From Chloroflexota bacterium (GTDB taxonomy: Bacteria; Chloroflexota; UBA4733): DNA of 43,631 nucleotides. The notes under the pieces were generated by a model that saw only the letters and a program-made list of their open reading frames with translations, was not told the origin of the DNA and did no database searches. The position numbers and the translations under genes were made by a program. Location: NCBI GenBank assembly GCA_023381555.1, contig JAMCRV010000093.1:1-43631 (forward strand), read 5' to 3'. Within the stretch, counting starts at the first letter, position 1. Every line of letters begins with the position of its first letter. Of this stretch, positions 27,080-35,707 are shown in pieces.

Positions 27080-27340
27080 ATGCTCTTATTCGTGATCGCG
27101 CGTGCAGTGAGCTATCTCCTGCAGATACTCATGTTCGCCATCGTATGTCGCGCGCTACTCTCCTGGTTCATGCCCACAGTCGACAATCCCATCATGCGGA
27201 TTCTCTATGAGGTAACGGAGCCTATCCTCGCGCCACTGCGGAGAGTGATTCCCCTCATAGGCGCCATCGACATCACGCCTATTGTGGCACTCTTCCTCTT
27301 GCAGATCTTGCAACAGTGGTTGGCTCGGAGCCTCACCTGA
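27080..27340 (+). CDS. YggT family integral membrane protein
   Basis: 86 residues from ATG 27080; AGGAGG is 7 nt before this ATG and would be only 1 nt before the track's ATG at 27074. Two membrane helices are visible: LFVIARAVSYLLQILMFAIVCRALLSWF (about 2-29) and IDITPIVALFLLQILQQWL. Between them is the conserved NPIMRILYEVTEPILAPLRRVIP. YggT proteins are linked to cell division, cell shape and osmotic responses, with no defined activity. Confidence 0.9.
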   Translation: MLLFVIARAVSYLLQILMFAIVCRALLSWFMPTVDNPIMRILYEVTEPILAPLRRVIPLIGAIDITPIVALFLLQILQQWLARSLT

Positions 27341-27342
27341 GC

Positions 27343-27675
27343 GTGCACCGACCGATGGCCCGGTTGGCTGGGACGAGCATCCCTACAAGCACCATCGCTG
27401 TTTTGGTTCATCCTATGAGTCCTCGCGCTGTGGTGTGCTGGCGCAGCGATGGAGCACTCAAAGTCGCTGTAAGAGAGCCGGCTCAGGACGGGCGGGCCAC
27501 CGCCGCAGCGTTGCGAGCGCTGAGCGACGCTCTCGGCGTCGACAAGAGCGCAGTGCGTCTCATCAGTGGGGCAGCGTCGCGCCGCAAAGTGGTGCGGGTG
27601 ATTGGGGTGACGCTGAAGGATCTCCACAGCCGCATCAGCGGGGTTCCGGCTGATGTCGCGGAAGAAGAGCGATGA
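27343..27675 (+). CDS. DUF167 / YggU family protein
   Basis: About 110 residues from GTG 27343; ATG 27355 is an alternative and the track start at 27316 lies inside yggT. Family blocks: IAVLVHPMSPRAVV, ALKVAVREPAQDGRATAAALRALSDALGV (the KV..PP.xGKAN-like block, with DGRAT instead of GKAN) and VRLISGAASRRKVVRVIG. Small alpha/beta proteins of unknown role, commonly beside yggT. The stop overlaps the ATG of hisS. Confidence 0.85.
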   Translation: MHRPMARLAGTSIPTSTIAVLVHPMSPRAVVCWRSDGALKVAVREPAQDGRATAAALRALSDALGVDKSAVRLISGAASRRKVVRVIGVTLKDLHSRISGVPADVAEEER

Positions 27676-28946
27676 TGTATCGCCGTCCTACTGGAACAGA
27701 AGATCTGCTTCCAAACCAACAACCGGCTTGGCGTTTTGTCGTCAGCACGGCTGAGGATACGGCTGCGCGCTTCGGATATGGCCGGATCGATACACCAACC
27801 TTTGAGGAGACGGCCTTGTTTGTCCGTGGCGTCGGTGAAGGGACCGATCTCATCGAACAGGAGACATATACGTTCGAGGACCGTGGCGGATCCAAGCTCA
27901 CGTTGCGGAGTGAGGGCACGGCACCGGCAATGCGCGCGTATCTCCAGGACGGCTTACAAAGCGCGCCCACTCCTGTGCGGTTGTACTACGTCACATCGAT
28001 CTTTCGCTACGACCGTCCCCAGCGCGGACGTCTTCGCGAGCATCACCAGTTTGGATCTGAGGCCATAGGGGAAGCCGATGGGGCGATGGACGTCGAGACT
28101 ATCAGCATGCTGGCGAGCTTCTACCGGAACGTTGGGTTGAGATCGGTGGCACTGCAGCTCAACAGTATCGGTGATGCGCTGTGCCGCCCAGCTTATGTCG
28201 AGTTATTGAAGCGCTACTATCGCCCGCACCTGGATGAGGTGTGCACAAACTGCCGGGTGCGGTTTGAGAAGAATCCACTGCGCTTGCTTGACTGCAAAGA
28301 GGATCGATGCCAGCCCATCATCGCTCAGGCACCGAAGCCAGCAGAGCATCTGTGCTCGGGTTGTCGGGACCACTTCGAGCGGGTGCAACGATTGCTCACA
28401 GCGCTCGGGCAGCCTTTCACGCTCAATGATCGACTCGTCCGCGGTCTCGGTTACTACACGCGCACCGTGTACGAATTCTACGGCACCCGCGAGGGCGCTC
28501 AGGCTGCCCTGGGCGGTGGAGGACGCTATGATGGCCTCATCGAGGAGCTTGGAGGAAAGTCGACACCTGCAGTAGGCTTTGGCTGCGGTTTGGAGAGGGT
28601 ACTGCTGACGCTGAGAGAAGAAGGGCATGAGACCATGGCGGCGCCTGGCATCGACGCTTACGTCTGCCATGTAGGGTCTGAAGCCCAATCGTGGGCGCTA
28701 CAGGTTGCGGGCCGGCTCCGCGACCACGGCTTGCGCGTGGTAACAACTCCTTCTGACCGCCGCGTCCCGGCGCAGCTGCGCCAGGCCGAGCACTATCGAG
28801 CACGATACGCCCTCATCGTGGGTGAAGAAGAAGCTCGAACTCATACCCTGTCGTTACGGTCAATGGCGACGCGCGAGGAGCGCCGCAACTTATCCCTGGA
28901 GTCAGTCACCCAGCTCTTGCTGAGCAGTGTGCCGGACCCGCAGTGA
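27672..28946 (+). CDS. hisS: Histidyl-tRNA synthetase
   Basis: 424 residues, class II synthetase. MYRRPTGTEDLLPNQ opens the protein. Motif 1 lies near FGYGRIDTPTFEETALF and motif 2 is YYVTSIFRYDRPQRGRLREHHQFGSEAIG. Histidine-binding blocks are LVRGLGYYTRTVYEFY and AALGGGGRYDGLIEELGG, and motif 3 is AVGFGCGLERVLL. The anticodon-binding domain (about 325-424) includes GRLRDHGLRVVT and YALIVGEEE. HisZ paralogs lack this full set, so hisS is favoured. It overlaps genes on both sides by 4 nt. Confidence 0.95.
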   Translation: MMYRRPTGTEDLLPNQQPAWRFVVSTAEDTAARFGYGRIDTPTFEETALFVRGVGEGTDLIEQETYTFEDRGGSKLTLRSEGTAPAMRAYLQDGLQSAPTPVRLYYVTSIFRYDRPQRGRLREHHQFGSEAIGEADGAMDVETISMLASFYRNVGLRSVALQLNSIGDALCRPAYVELLKRYYRPHLDEVCTNCRVRFEKNPLRLLDCKEDRCQPIIAQAPKPAEHLCSGCRDHFERVQRLLTALGQPFTLNDRLVRGLGYYTRTVYEFYGTREGAQAALGGGGRYDGLIEELGGKSTPAVGFGCGLERVLLTLREEGHETMAAPGIDAYVCHVGSEAQSWALQVAGRLRDHGLRVVTTPSDRRVPAQLRQAEHYRARYALIVGEEEARTHTLSLRSMATREERRNLSLESVTQLLLSSVPDPQ

Positions 28947-29917
28947 AGACCATCGTTGGCGACGTGCGCATCGTGCCGGTCAAAGTCGTCCTGCTGCTGC
29001 TCCTCAGTGGCTTGGCTCTCAGTGGCTGTGGCGCCCAGAGGTTAGTCGATCGGATTCTCCTGACTCCCACAGATGCGACACCGGGTACTGGCCAGCTCAT
29101 ACCAGTGGTGACTCCTCAGCCGACGCCGACTCCGTTTCCCATAGTGGCCCGGCCAATGGCCGTGAATCTGCTGCGCGAGAGCGTAAAGCCAGGAGAGGAT
29201 CAGCAGATCGAGGTCACTGGTACCCCCGAAATTTTCGTGAACATCATTGTCACCTATGCCAATGGAGATCAGCGCACGCCTGGCACACATCTGGGTGCAC
29301 AGCTCGATCTCAATGGCACGTTCCTTGATCGCTGGACGGTGGAGGAGCCCGTACCTGGCGGAACTGCGAGCGTCCTTGTGGAGAACGTCAGCAATGGTCA
29401 GACCATCACTGCTTCCTTCACGATCGATGCACCCAGCTGGGGATCACCACCGCGACAGGGACCCGCGCCAATCACAGGGTATGTGCCCTATGGCACTCCC
29501 GGAGCAGGGATTGTTGTGGTGACACCCGTGCCGGCTCCTCGTCTCGAGTCGTTGGTCACGCCTATAGCGACTGCCACCCCAAAAAATCAGGCCACGGTGT
29601 CTCCCAATGCCCAGCTTCACGTGATGGCGTCGGTAAGCTCTGCGATCGTTGCCAATGGCCAGCCGGTCACTGTGGTCGGACAGCTCGCCGATGCTGCTGG
29701 TCACGGTGTGAGCGGCGCCCACATGTTTGCGATTGGCCATCTACCTACAGGAGCGTCTTCTGTCTGGATTGCGAATGCTACGAGCGACAGTGCGGGCCGC
29801 GTAGCGGTAACGGGCAGAGTCACTGGCGTCAAGTCGGGATCACTGGTCACCGTCGACGTCTTCATGACCTATGGCGGGCGTAGCTACCGAGGAACTACTT
29901 CCTTTCACGTACGTTGA
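28943..29917 (+). CDS. Secreted lipoprotein of unknown function
   Basis: 324 residues. The signal peptide (VVLLLLLSGLALSGC) ends in a lipobox LSGC, so the mature protein starts at a lipidated Cys near residue 29. A Pro/Thr-rich spacer (TPQPTPTPFPI) follows, then two beta-rich segments: about 72-160 (VTGTPEIFVNIIVTYANGDQ), and about 225-324 (PVTVVGQLADAAGHGVSGAHMFAIG), which looks like an Ig-like or bacterial adhesion-type fold. The end GRSYRGTTSFHVR fits such a domain. Function unknown. GTG start overlaps the hisS stop. Confidence 0.8.
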   Translation: MKTIVGDVRIVPVKVVLLLLLSGLALSGCGAQRLVDRILLTPTDATPGTGQLIPVVTPQPTPTPFPIVARPMAVNLLRESVKPGEDQQIEVTGTPEIFVNIIVTYANGDQRTPGTHLGAQLDLNGTFLDRWTVEEPVPGGTASVLVENVSNGQTITASFTIDAPSWGSPPRQGPAPITGYVPYGTPGAGIVVVTPVPAPRLESLVTPIATATPKNQATVSPNAQLHVMASVSSAIVANGQPVTVVGQLADAAGHGVSGAHMFAIGHLPTGASSVWIANATSDSAGRVAVTGRVTGVKSGSLVTVDVFMTYGGRSYRGTTSFHVR

Positions 29918-29995
29918 CTGTAGTGTCGCGCAGTTGCCGAGATCGGTTGCTCCGACTATGCTGCCGGGGTGAGCGCTGGTGAGTGGAGGGTGAAC

Positions 29996-30961
29996 GTGAC
30001 CGGAGATTCCGAATTTCGACAGGCCGTCGTGCTTGGCACTGGACAAATGGGCCCGGGAATCGCTCTCACCCTCGCGCGGGGTGGACTTGACACTGTGTTG
30101 CTCAGCCGCACCCCTGGGGGCGCTGCCAGAGGCTTCAACGTGGTTCAGGGGCTCATTCGCTTCTGGACAGACGAGCGCATCATTGCGCCTGACGAAGCTG
30201 ATGCTGTGCTGCAACGCATCAGCACGAGCAGCGACCGTGATGCTGCCATTCGACCTGCTGACCTCGTAGTCGAGTCGATAGTCGAGGATCTGACCGTCAA
30301 GCAACAGCTCTTCACAGAGCTCGAGACACTGACTGGTCCTGCTGCAGTGCTCTGTTCCAACACGTCGGGACTGCGCATCAGCGATATCGCACAGCGCATG
30401 CACCGGCCACAGCGGGCCTTTACGACGCACTTCTGGAATCCGCCTCACCTGGTCCCACTCGTGGAGATCGTGCTTGGTGAACAATCAGATGCAGCCCTCG
30501 CACAGAAAGTGCGGGGGCTGCTCCAGAGATGCGGGAAGCGACCCGTGATTGTGCGGAAAGACGTTCCCGGACAGCTTGGCAACCGGCTCCAGCACGCGCT
30601 GATTCGTGAAGCGCTGTTCATGCTAGAGGATGGGATTGCCAGCGCCGAAGACATCGAAGAGGCACTGAAAGCGGGGCCCGGTCTGCGCTGGCCAGTCTAT
30701 GGTCCCTTCGAGCATAGTGATCTCGTGGGGCTTGACCTCACGCGGGCAGTGCAGGCAAGTGTGCTCCCGGCACTGGCACGAAATACCGAGCCTGCGAAGC
30801 TGCTCGACCGCTTGCTGGAGCAGGGCAAATCTGGGACGGGGAGCGGCGAGGGAATCTACTCGTGGAGACCAGGCGATGTCGCCCGCGTTGTGGCGCGACG
30901 CGATGCCTTTCTCGTCGAGCAGCTGCGCCGCAGCCGGACTGGAGATGAGGAGCGCACGTGA
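29996..30961 (+). CDS. 3-hydroxyacyl-CoA dehydrogenase family protein
   Basis: About 321 residues from GTG 29996, which has GGAGG at good spacing; the track GTG is at 29969. The NAD loop is AVVLGTGQMGPGIALTLARGG. LVVESIVEDLTVKQQLFTELE, AVLCSNTSGLRISDIA and HFWNPPHLVPLVEIV (catalytic His with the Asn-Pro-Pro signature) are typical. The C-terminal domain begins near KDVPGQLGNRLQHALIREAL and ends with GIYSWRPGDVARVVARRDAFL. It would oxidise a 3-hydroxyacyl-CoA or a related 3-hydroxyacid; HxxNPPH-type members include 3-hydroxybutyryl-CoA and lambda-crystallin-like enzymes. It is joined to lutC by a GTGA overlap. Confidence 0.87.
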   Translation: MTGDSEFRQAVVLGTGQMGPGIALTLARGGLDTVLLSRTPGGAARGFNVVQGLIRFWTDERIIAPDEADAVLQRISTSSDRDAAIRPADLVVESIVEDLTVKQQLFTELETLTGPAAVLCSNTSGLRISDIAQRMHRPQRAFTTHFWNPPHLVPLVEIVLGEQSDAALAQKVRGLLQRCGKRPVIVRKDVPGQLGNRLQHALIREALFMLEDGIASAEDIEEALKAGPGLRWPVYGPFEHSDLVGLDLTRAVQASVLPALARNTEPAKLLDRLLEQGKSGTGSGEGIYSWRPGDVARVVARRDAFLVEQLRRSRTGDEERT

Positions 30962-31533
30962 CGTCGACAGTGTCTCCGAATAGTGAAGCTTTTGCCGAGC
31001 GAGCGCAGCGTGCCGGATGTGTGATCGAGCGTCTGCTACCTGCTGAGAGCGGAGAGGCAGTCGCTGCTCAGCTTCTCGAAGTCTGCACGCGTCTGAGTGG
31101 AGTTTCCCGCCCTCGTTTTGCGTTTGCCCCGAGTGTAGCCCAGGACTATCCAGAACTCGTGGAGGCGCTTCGCGTCACGACCGCCGGACCTCACGGTGAC
31201 GTTGACGAGCTGCGGCAGGCTCACGTGGGACTCTGCGTTGCTCGCGCAGGTCTGATGGAAACGGGATCGGTGGTGCTTGCCGGCGAGGCTCCCGAGGAGC
31301 GCCTCGTCTGGCTTGTTCCTCGCATTGCTGTGGTATTGCTGGACGAGCTCAGCATCGTGCCCGGTCTGGATGAAGCGCTGACTCTGTTCGGAAGCCATCG
31401 GGAGTGGGGAGCTTTCACGCTAGTCACCGGACCCAGCCGCACGTCTGACGTCGAGCGCGTGCTCACTGTGGGAGTGCAGGGGGCGGAAACCTTCGTAATC
31501 GCCTTGGTCGCAGGCAGGAATGAGCAGAAATGA
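30958..31533 (+). CDS. lutC: LUD-domain protein, lactate utilization protein LutC
   Basis: 191 residues. The conserved LUD C-terminal block is clear: AGLMETGSVVLAGEAPEERLVWLVPRIAVVLL (about 94-125), then TLVTGPSRTSDVERVLTVGVQGAE (about 154-177). LutC acts with LutA and LutB in iron-sulfur-dependent oxidation of L-lactate to pyruvate. GTG start overlaps the dehydrogenase; its stop overlaps the lutBA ATG. The three genes therefore form one translationally coupled set. Confidence 0.9.
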   Translation: MTSTVSPNSEAFAERAQRAGCVIERLLPAESGEAVAAQLLEVCTRLSGVSRPRFAFAPSVAQDYPELVEALRVTTAGPHGDVDELRQAHVGLCVARAGLMETGSVVLAGEAPEERLVWLVPRIAVVLLDELSIVPGLDEALTLFGSHREWGAFTLVTGPSRTSDVERVLTVGVQGAETFVIALVAGRNEQK

Positions 31534-33731
31534 CGGCGGAAGCCAGAGACAGCCAGCCGTTCGCACAGCGATACGCTGCCGCTCTTCGCGATCGGCGCCA
31601 GCAAGGGAACCTGTTGCAGTTCCAACGCGCCTGGGCGCGGGACAGAGACGCGGCTTTCGCAGATCAGGATTTCTCGGTCCTGCGCGAGCGGCTCAAAGCT
31701 GCGAAGAATGCGGTACTGCGCGATCTGGATCAGTGGCTCGACCGCTACCAGGTCGCAGCAGAGGCCAATGGTGCCATAGTACACCGGGTTCGCGATGCCC
31801 GTGAGGCCTGTGAGCGCGTGCTCGCAATTTGTGCTCAGGAACACGTCTCAACGCTCGTCAAGAGCAAGAGCATGGTGAGTGAGGAAGTAGAGCTGAACGC
31901 GTTCCTCGGCGAGCACGACGTGACGGCCGTTGAGAGCGACCTTGGTGAGTGGCTGGTGCAACTTGCCGGTGAACGGCCGTCACACATGGTCCTCCCCTTC
32001 ATTCACAAGGATCGAAGACAGGCGGCGGCGCTCGTGCGCACTGCGACCGGAGGCAGCTTCGAGGGAGATGACGTCCCTGCAGTTGTTCATAGAGCCCGCG
32101 ATGCGATCCGGGAGCACTTCTGGACCGCAGGTGCCGGACTCACCGGCGCCAATGCTTTGGTAGCCGAAGATGGATCGGTCGTCCTCGTGACCAATGAGGG
32201 CAATGCCGATCTCACGGTGACAGTACCCCCTGTTCACATCGTTTTGGCGGGCATCGAGAAGATCATCCCGAGCCTCATGGATGCTGCGACGCAGCTGAGG
32301 CTGCTCGCTCGCAGTGCCACGGCGCAGCGGATTACAGTCTACACTACCTTCATTCGCAAGCCTGCACCAGAGCACCAACTGCACATCGTCCTCGTCGATA
32401 ATGGCAGAAGGACCATGGCGGCGGATTCGCGTTACCGTGACGCTCTCCGGTGCATCCGCTGTGGTGCGTGCGCCGATGCCTGTCCTCCGTATCAAGTCGT
32501 TGGTGGCCATGTATTTGGCCACATCTACTCTGGAGCGATCGGACTCGTCGTTACTCCTGCACATCACGGCCTTGCAGCTGATGCTGGGCCGCAGTCACTG
32601 TGCATCAGCTGCAACGCCTGCCAGACGGTCTGCCCCGTAGACATTCCCCTCCCCCAACAGATCCTTGACCGGCGGGCTGAGGTCGCTGCTGCTCAAGGGG
32701 CACCTGTGTCTTTGCGCGCCATGATCGAGCTGTGGAAGCATCCTGCAGTTCTTGATCGTGCGATACGCTCGGCCGGGCGAATTGCGGGTGTGGTCAGTAG
32801 GGGTGGGCAGTGGATTGACGTGCCGTCTTCACTGACGAGCATCCCCTTTCTCGCGCAACAAGCGAGCTGGAGAAGCCTACCCACTCCTGCCTCCCGACCA
32901 TTCCGGGACCGTCCTGAAGCTCGGACGGTCCCGGCTTCGAAGCCACAAGTCAAGTCCGTACTGGCCGGGAAGCGGATCGCCTTCTTTGCTCAGTGCTTGA
33001 CGGATCGCTTTTGGCCTGAGCAAGCAGTAGCTGTAGCTTCGACGCTGCGACTCTTCGGTGCGGAAGTGGTGTTTCCGCGCCATCAGCACTGCTGTGGCCT
33101 TCCAGCACTCGATGCGGGAGACAAGGCCGCAGCACGGCAGATGCTGCAGCAGACTATTGAGGTGCTCGAGTCCACTGGTGCCGACTTCATCGTGAGTGGT
33201 GCAGGCAGTTGTGTGGCGATGCTGACCTACGATGCTACCCACGTGCTCGAGAGCGACCCGGCTTGGCAGCGGAGGGCTGAGCGTCTAGCCAGGCGAATGG
33301 TGAGCTTCACGCACTTGCTTGCGTATGACGCAGAGCTCGTGCCTGGTTGCTGGGATGATGGTCAACGGCAGCCTGTTGTTGTGCATGACTTCTGTCAGGC
33401 TCGATACGTCTTGAAAGATGCCGAGGCGCCACGCCGGCTGCTCACCGGTTACCTTGGCTGCGAGATCTTGGAGCTGTCCGAAATAATGTGCTGTGGCTTC
33501 GGTGGCTCGCGGTCGGGCTTGTATCCTGACCTGGCGAAGGCAATCGGTGCACGCAAGCTCGAGAGTATCCGGCAGACCGGCGGCACGACCGTAGTGACTG
33601 ACAACCCTGGGTGTATTGCGCATCTCCGGTCGATGATCCGGAAGCAGGGTGGGTCGGAGCGCGTACTCCACATCGCTGAGTTCGTGTGGGCACGTATCAG
33701 CTCTCTTCCCTCGTCTACACCAAGGGCTTAG
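31530..33731 (+). CDS. LutB-LutA fusion: LUD/ferredoxin protein joined to CCG-domain subunit
   Basis: 733 residues, against about 475 for LutB and 240 for LutA when separate. The LUD domain (about 60-290) has ALVAEDGSVVLVTNEGN. Two 4Fe-4S motifs follow: CIRCGACADACPPY (about 306-319) and CISCNACQTVCPVDIP (about 357-372). A linker leads to two CCG domains: FFAQCLTDRFWPE ... HQHCCGLPALDAG (about 482-525) and VVHDFCQARYV ... EIMCCGFGGSRSGL (about 615-660), as in LutA. It should oxidise lactate or a similar 2-hydroxyacid with LutC. The last residues ...STPRA-stop are created by a transposon insertion; the codons before it are native. Confidence 0.9.
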   Translation: MTAEARDSQPFAQRYAAALRDRRQQGNLLQFQRAWARDRDAAFADQDFSVLRERLKAAKNAVLRDLDQWLDRYQVAAEANGAIVHRVRDAREACERVLAICAQEHVSTLVKSKSMVSEEVELNAFLGEHDVTAVESDLGEWLVQLAGERPSHMVLPFIHKDRRQAAALVRTATGGSFEGDDVPAVVHRARDAIREHFWTAGAGLTGANALVAEDGSVVLVTNEGNADLTVTVPPVHIVLAGIEKIIPSLMDAATQLRLLARSATAQRITVYTTFIRKPAPEHQLHIVLVDNGRRTMAADSRYRDALRCIRCGACADACPPYQVVGGHVFGHIYSGAIGLVVTPAHHGLAADAGPQSLCISCNACQTVCPVDIPLPQQILDRRAEVAAAQGAPVSLRAMIELWKHPAVLDRAIRSAGRIAGVVSRGGQWIDVPSSLTSIPFLAQQASWRSLPTPASRPFRDRPEARTVPASKPQVKSVLAGKRIAFFAQCLTDRFWPEQAVAVASTLRLFGAEVVFPRHQHCCGLPALDAGDKAAARQMLQQTIEVLESTGADFIVSGAGSCVAMLTYDATHVLESDPAWQRRAERLARRMVSFTHLLAYDAELVPGCWDDGQRQPVVVHDFCQARYVLKDAEAPRRLLTGYLGCEILELSEIMCCGFGGSRSGLYPDLAKAIGARKLESIRQTGGTTVVTDNPGCIAHLRSMIRKQGGSERVLHIAEFVWARISSLPSSTPRA
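33712..33721. repeat. Left copy of 10-bp target-site duplication
   Basis: CGTCTACACC, repeated exactly at 36837-36846. With four preceding bases (CCCT) the identity extends to 14 bp; the CCCT at the right copy belongs to the element end. It lies in the last codons of lutBA. Confidence 0.75.
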
Positions 33732-33739
33732 CCATCACG
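33723..33739 (+). repeat. Left terminal inverted repeat of the ISAs1-type unit
   Basis: AGGGCTTAGCCATCACG. It also supplies the current stop codon of lutBA (GCT TAG). Confidence 0.6.
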
Positions 33740-33780
33740 ACCTCCTCCACGCGGCCGCAGCCGTCCGACCGCCCCCAACT

Positions 33781-34221
33781 CTACCCGCTCACGCGGGTGA
33801 TGAAATTGCCCTGCTGGCGTCCGAGGGCCTGCTCGTCCACGGCGCGAAGCGGCGGCCGTCCCGCCGCGGCCAGGTCACGCTCGCGGCCAGACAGGGCGGC
33901 GAGCACCTCGGCCCGCAGGTTCCCGACGAGCGCGTTGTCCGCGCTCACCGTGCCCTCCCCAACCGTGGAACGCTCACTGCGATACCTCCTCGCACCTGCA
34001 GACCGCTTCCGGTCGGACGCGCCGTCGGGAGACTCGGGCAGGACCCCGAGGTCGACTGCCGCCTGATGGGTCATGCGGGCCAGCTGTCCTGCACCAATCA
34101 TCGCCACCTTGGCAGACGCTGTCCGACGGAAGCTCGCTCGAGATCTCGCCCGTGAGACCAGGTCGCTCTGGCTGTCCGGTACAGAATGCGGGACATGTCC
34201 CGGATCGCGGAGCATGGTCAT
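33781..34221 (-). pseudogene. Chimeric remnant: purK-like start joined to a CpaF/TadA-like N-terminus
   Basis: One open frame of 146 codons whose ATG overlaps the icd stop (ATGA). The first part contains KVAMIGAGQLARMTHQAAVDLGV, the nucleotide-loop opening of PurK (N5-carboxyaminoimidazole ribonucleotide synthase). It breaks off at once into LPESPDGASDRKRS. The later part (VSADNALVGNLRAEVLAAL ... AAAGRPPLRAVDEQAL) resembles the N-terminus of actinobacterial-type CpaF/TadA pilus ATPases. It has its own GGGGAGG ribosome site before a GTG, and is cut off by the internal IS end at 33812. The PurK match is fairly clear; the CpaF match is tentative. Neither part could be functional. Confidence 0.55.
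33796..33812 (+). repeat. Internal copy of the right IS end
   Basis: GGTGATGAAATTGCCCT, identical over 17 bp to 36820-36836 and in the same orientation. With the left end at 33722 it outlines a 91-bp IS remnant with both ends. Confidence 0.75.
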
Positions 34222-35675
34222 TGCCCCTGACCGAGGGAAAATCCGGCCTTGCCGTCGAAGGTGAACAGTCCTTCGGTCTTGATGAAGGGGAGCCCGGCGG
34301 CAGCCAGACGGCTCAGCAGATCAATGACCTGTTCGTATGGCACGGGGCGGTCGGGTGAGTGACCCTGGAAGCGGCAGCGCCAGTGATCCACGCAGAAGGT
34401 TTCGGGAATACCACCCGGGTACACCTTCTGGCCCCTGTTAGTGATCATCACGAGCCTCAGATCCGGCCCAGCATTCGCTTCGAGAGCCTTGGCCAGCTCT
34501 TCGACCGACGCCTGCGAGTCGATAAACACGTCGATCCCAACCAATTCCTTTCGAGCACGTGAACGCTCCGAGACATGGACGGCAATCCTCTCTGAGTTGG
34601 ACGGATATCTGGCGGCCTTGAGCGTCTTCGGCATCTCTCCCAAGCGGGCGATGACCGCGTCTGCAAACTCGGCAGTGCCGACCCTTGCTCTGGAGACTGC
34701 CGGATCGTAGATGTCGTAGGTGTGCATGCCGTCCTCGATCGTGCGAAGCCAGGCGTTGTGGACCCGCGCAGCCGCCTCGGCTTGGCCGATATGGACGAGC
34801 ATCTGAACCGCCCCGAGTAGCAGGCCGGAGGGGTTGGCTACGTTCTGACCGGCTCGCCGAGGTGCAGAACCGTGGATCGCCTCGAACATGGCGATCTCGC
34901 CACCGATGTTCGCACTGCCGGCAAGCCCGACTGAGCCTGCGATCTGCGCTGCTACGTCGGAGAGGATGTCCCCGTAGAGGTTCGGCAGGACGATGACGTC
35001 GAAGGCCTCAGGGGTGTCGGCAAGCTTGGCAGCACCGATGTCTACGATCCAATGCTCGGACTCGAGGTCCGGGTACTCGGAAGCCACCTCGTCGAAGACC
35101 CGGTGGAATAGGCCGTCGGTCATCTTCATGATGTTGTCCTTGGTAAAGCAGGTCACCTTGGACCGTCCATAGCGGCGCGCGTACTCAAAGGCATACCTGA
35201 CGACCCGCTCGGTCCCCGGGCGGGTGATGAGCTTGAGGCACTGGGTGACGTCTTCGGTTTGGCGGTGCTCGATCCCGCCGTAGAGGTCCTCCTCGTTCTC
35301 GCGGATGATCACTACGTCCATGTCGGGATGCTTGGTCGCGACGAATGGGGAGTACGACGGGCAGGGCCTCACGTTGGCGAAGAGACCGAACGCCTTACGG
35401 ATAGTCACGTTCAGGCTCTTGAACCCTCCACCCTGGGGGGTCGTGATGGGAGCTTTCAGGAACACTTTGGTGCGCCGCAAGGACTCCCAGGCTTCCGGGT
35501 CGATGCCTGCGGTGTTCCCCTGCGCGTAGACCGCCTCGCCGATACGGATTGTCTCCAGATCGAGATCAGCGCCTCCGGCTGTGATGATCCGAAGGGTGGC
35601 CTCCATGATCTCCGGGCCGATGCCGTCGCCGTATGCGACGGTGATCGGAACCGGCTCAATGGCATCAATGCTCAT
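34218..35675 (-). CDS. icd: NADP-type isocitrate dehydrogenase, long Thermus-type form
   Basis: 485 residues from ATG 35675, which has AAGGAG 6 nt before; the track TTG at 35711 is less likely. The catalytic core (about 1-330) has VAYGDGIGPEIM, the substrate loop SLNVTIRKAFGLFANVRP, IIRENEEDLYGGIEH, KDNIMKMTDGLF, DVIVLPNLYGDILSD and FEAIHGSAPRRAGQNVANPSG. A C-terminal extra domain (about 370-485) with LVGIDVFIDS, LRLVMITNRGQKVYPGG, CVDHWRCRF and FTFDGKAGFSLGQGQ marks the long type known from Thermus thermophilus and Rickettsia. It oxidises isocitrate to 2-oxoglutarate. The gene is intact inside an ISAs1-bounded segment. Confidence 0.93.
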   Translation of the reverse strand: MSIDAIEPVPITVAYGDGIGPEIMEATLRIITAGGADLDLETIRIGEAVYAQGNTAGIDPEAWESLRRTKVFLKAPITTPQGGGFKSLNVTIRKAFGLFANVRPCPSYSPFVATKHPDMDVVIIRENEEDLYGGIEHRQTEDVTQCLKLITRPGTERVVRYAFEYARRYGRSKVTCFTKDNIMKMTDGLFHRVFDEVASEYPDLESEHWIVDIGAAKLADTPEAFDVIVLPNLYGDILSDVAAQIAGSVGLAGSANIGGEIAMFEAIHGSAPRRAGQNVANPSGLLLGAVQMLVHIGQAEAAARVHNAWLRTIEDGMHTYDIYDPAVSRARVGTAEFADAVIARLGEMPKTLKAARYPSNSERIAVHVSERSRARKELVGIDVFIDSQASVEELAKALEANAGPDLRLVMITNRGQKVYPGGIPETFCVDHWRCRFQGHSPDRPVPYEQVIDLLSRLAAAGLPFIKTEGLFTFDGKAGFSLGQGQ

Positions 35676-35707
35676 CTTCTGCTCCTTGGTCATAGTCGGG
35701 TGTGCAC

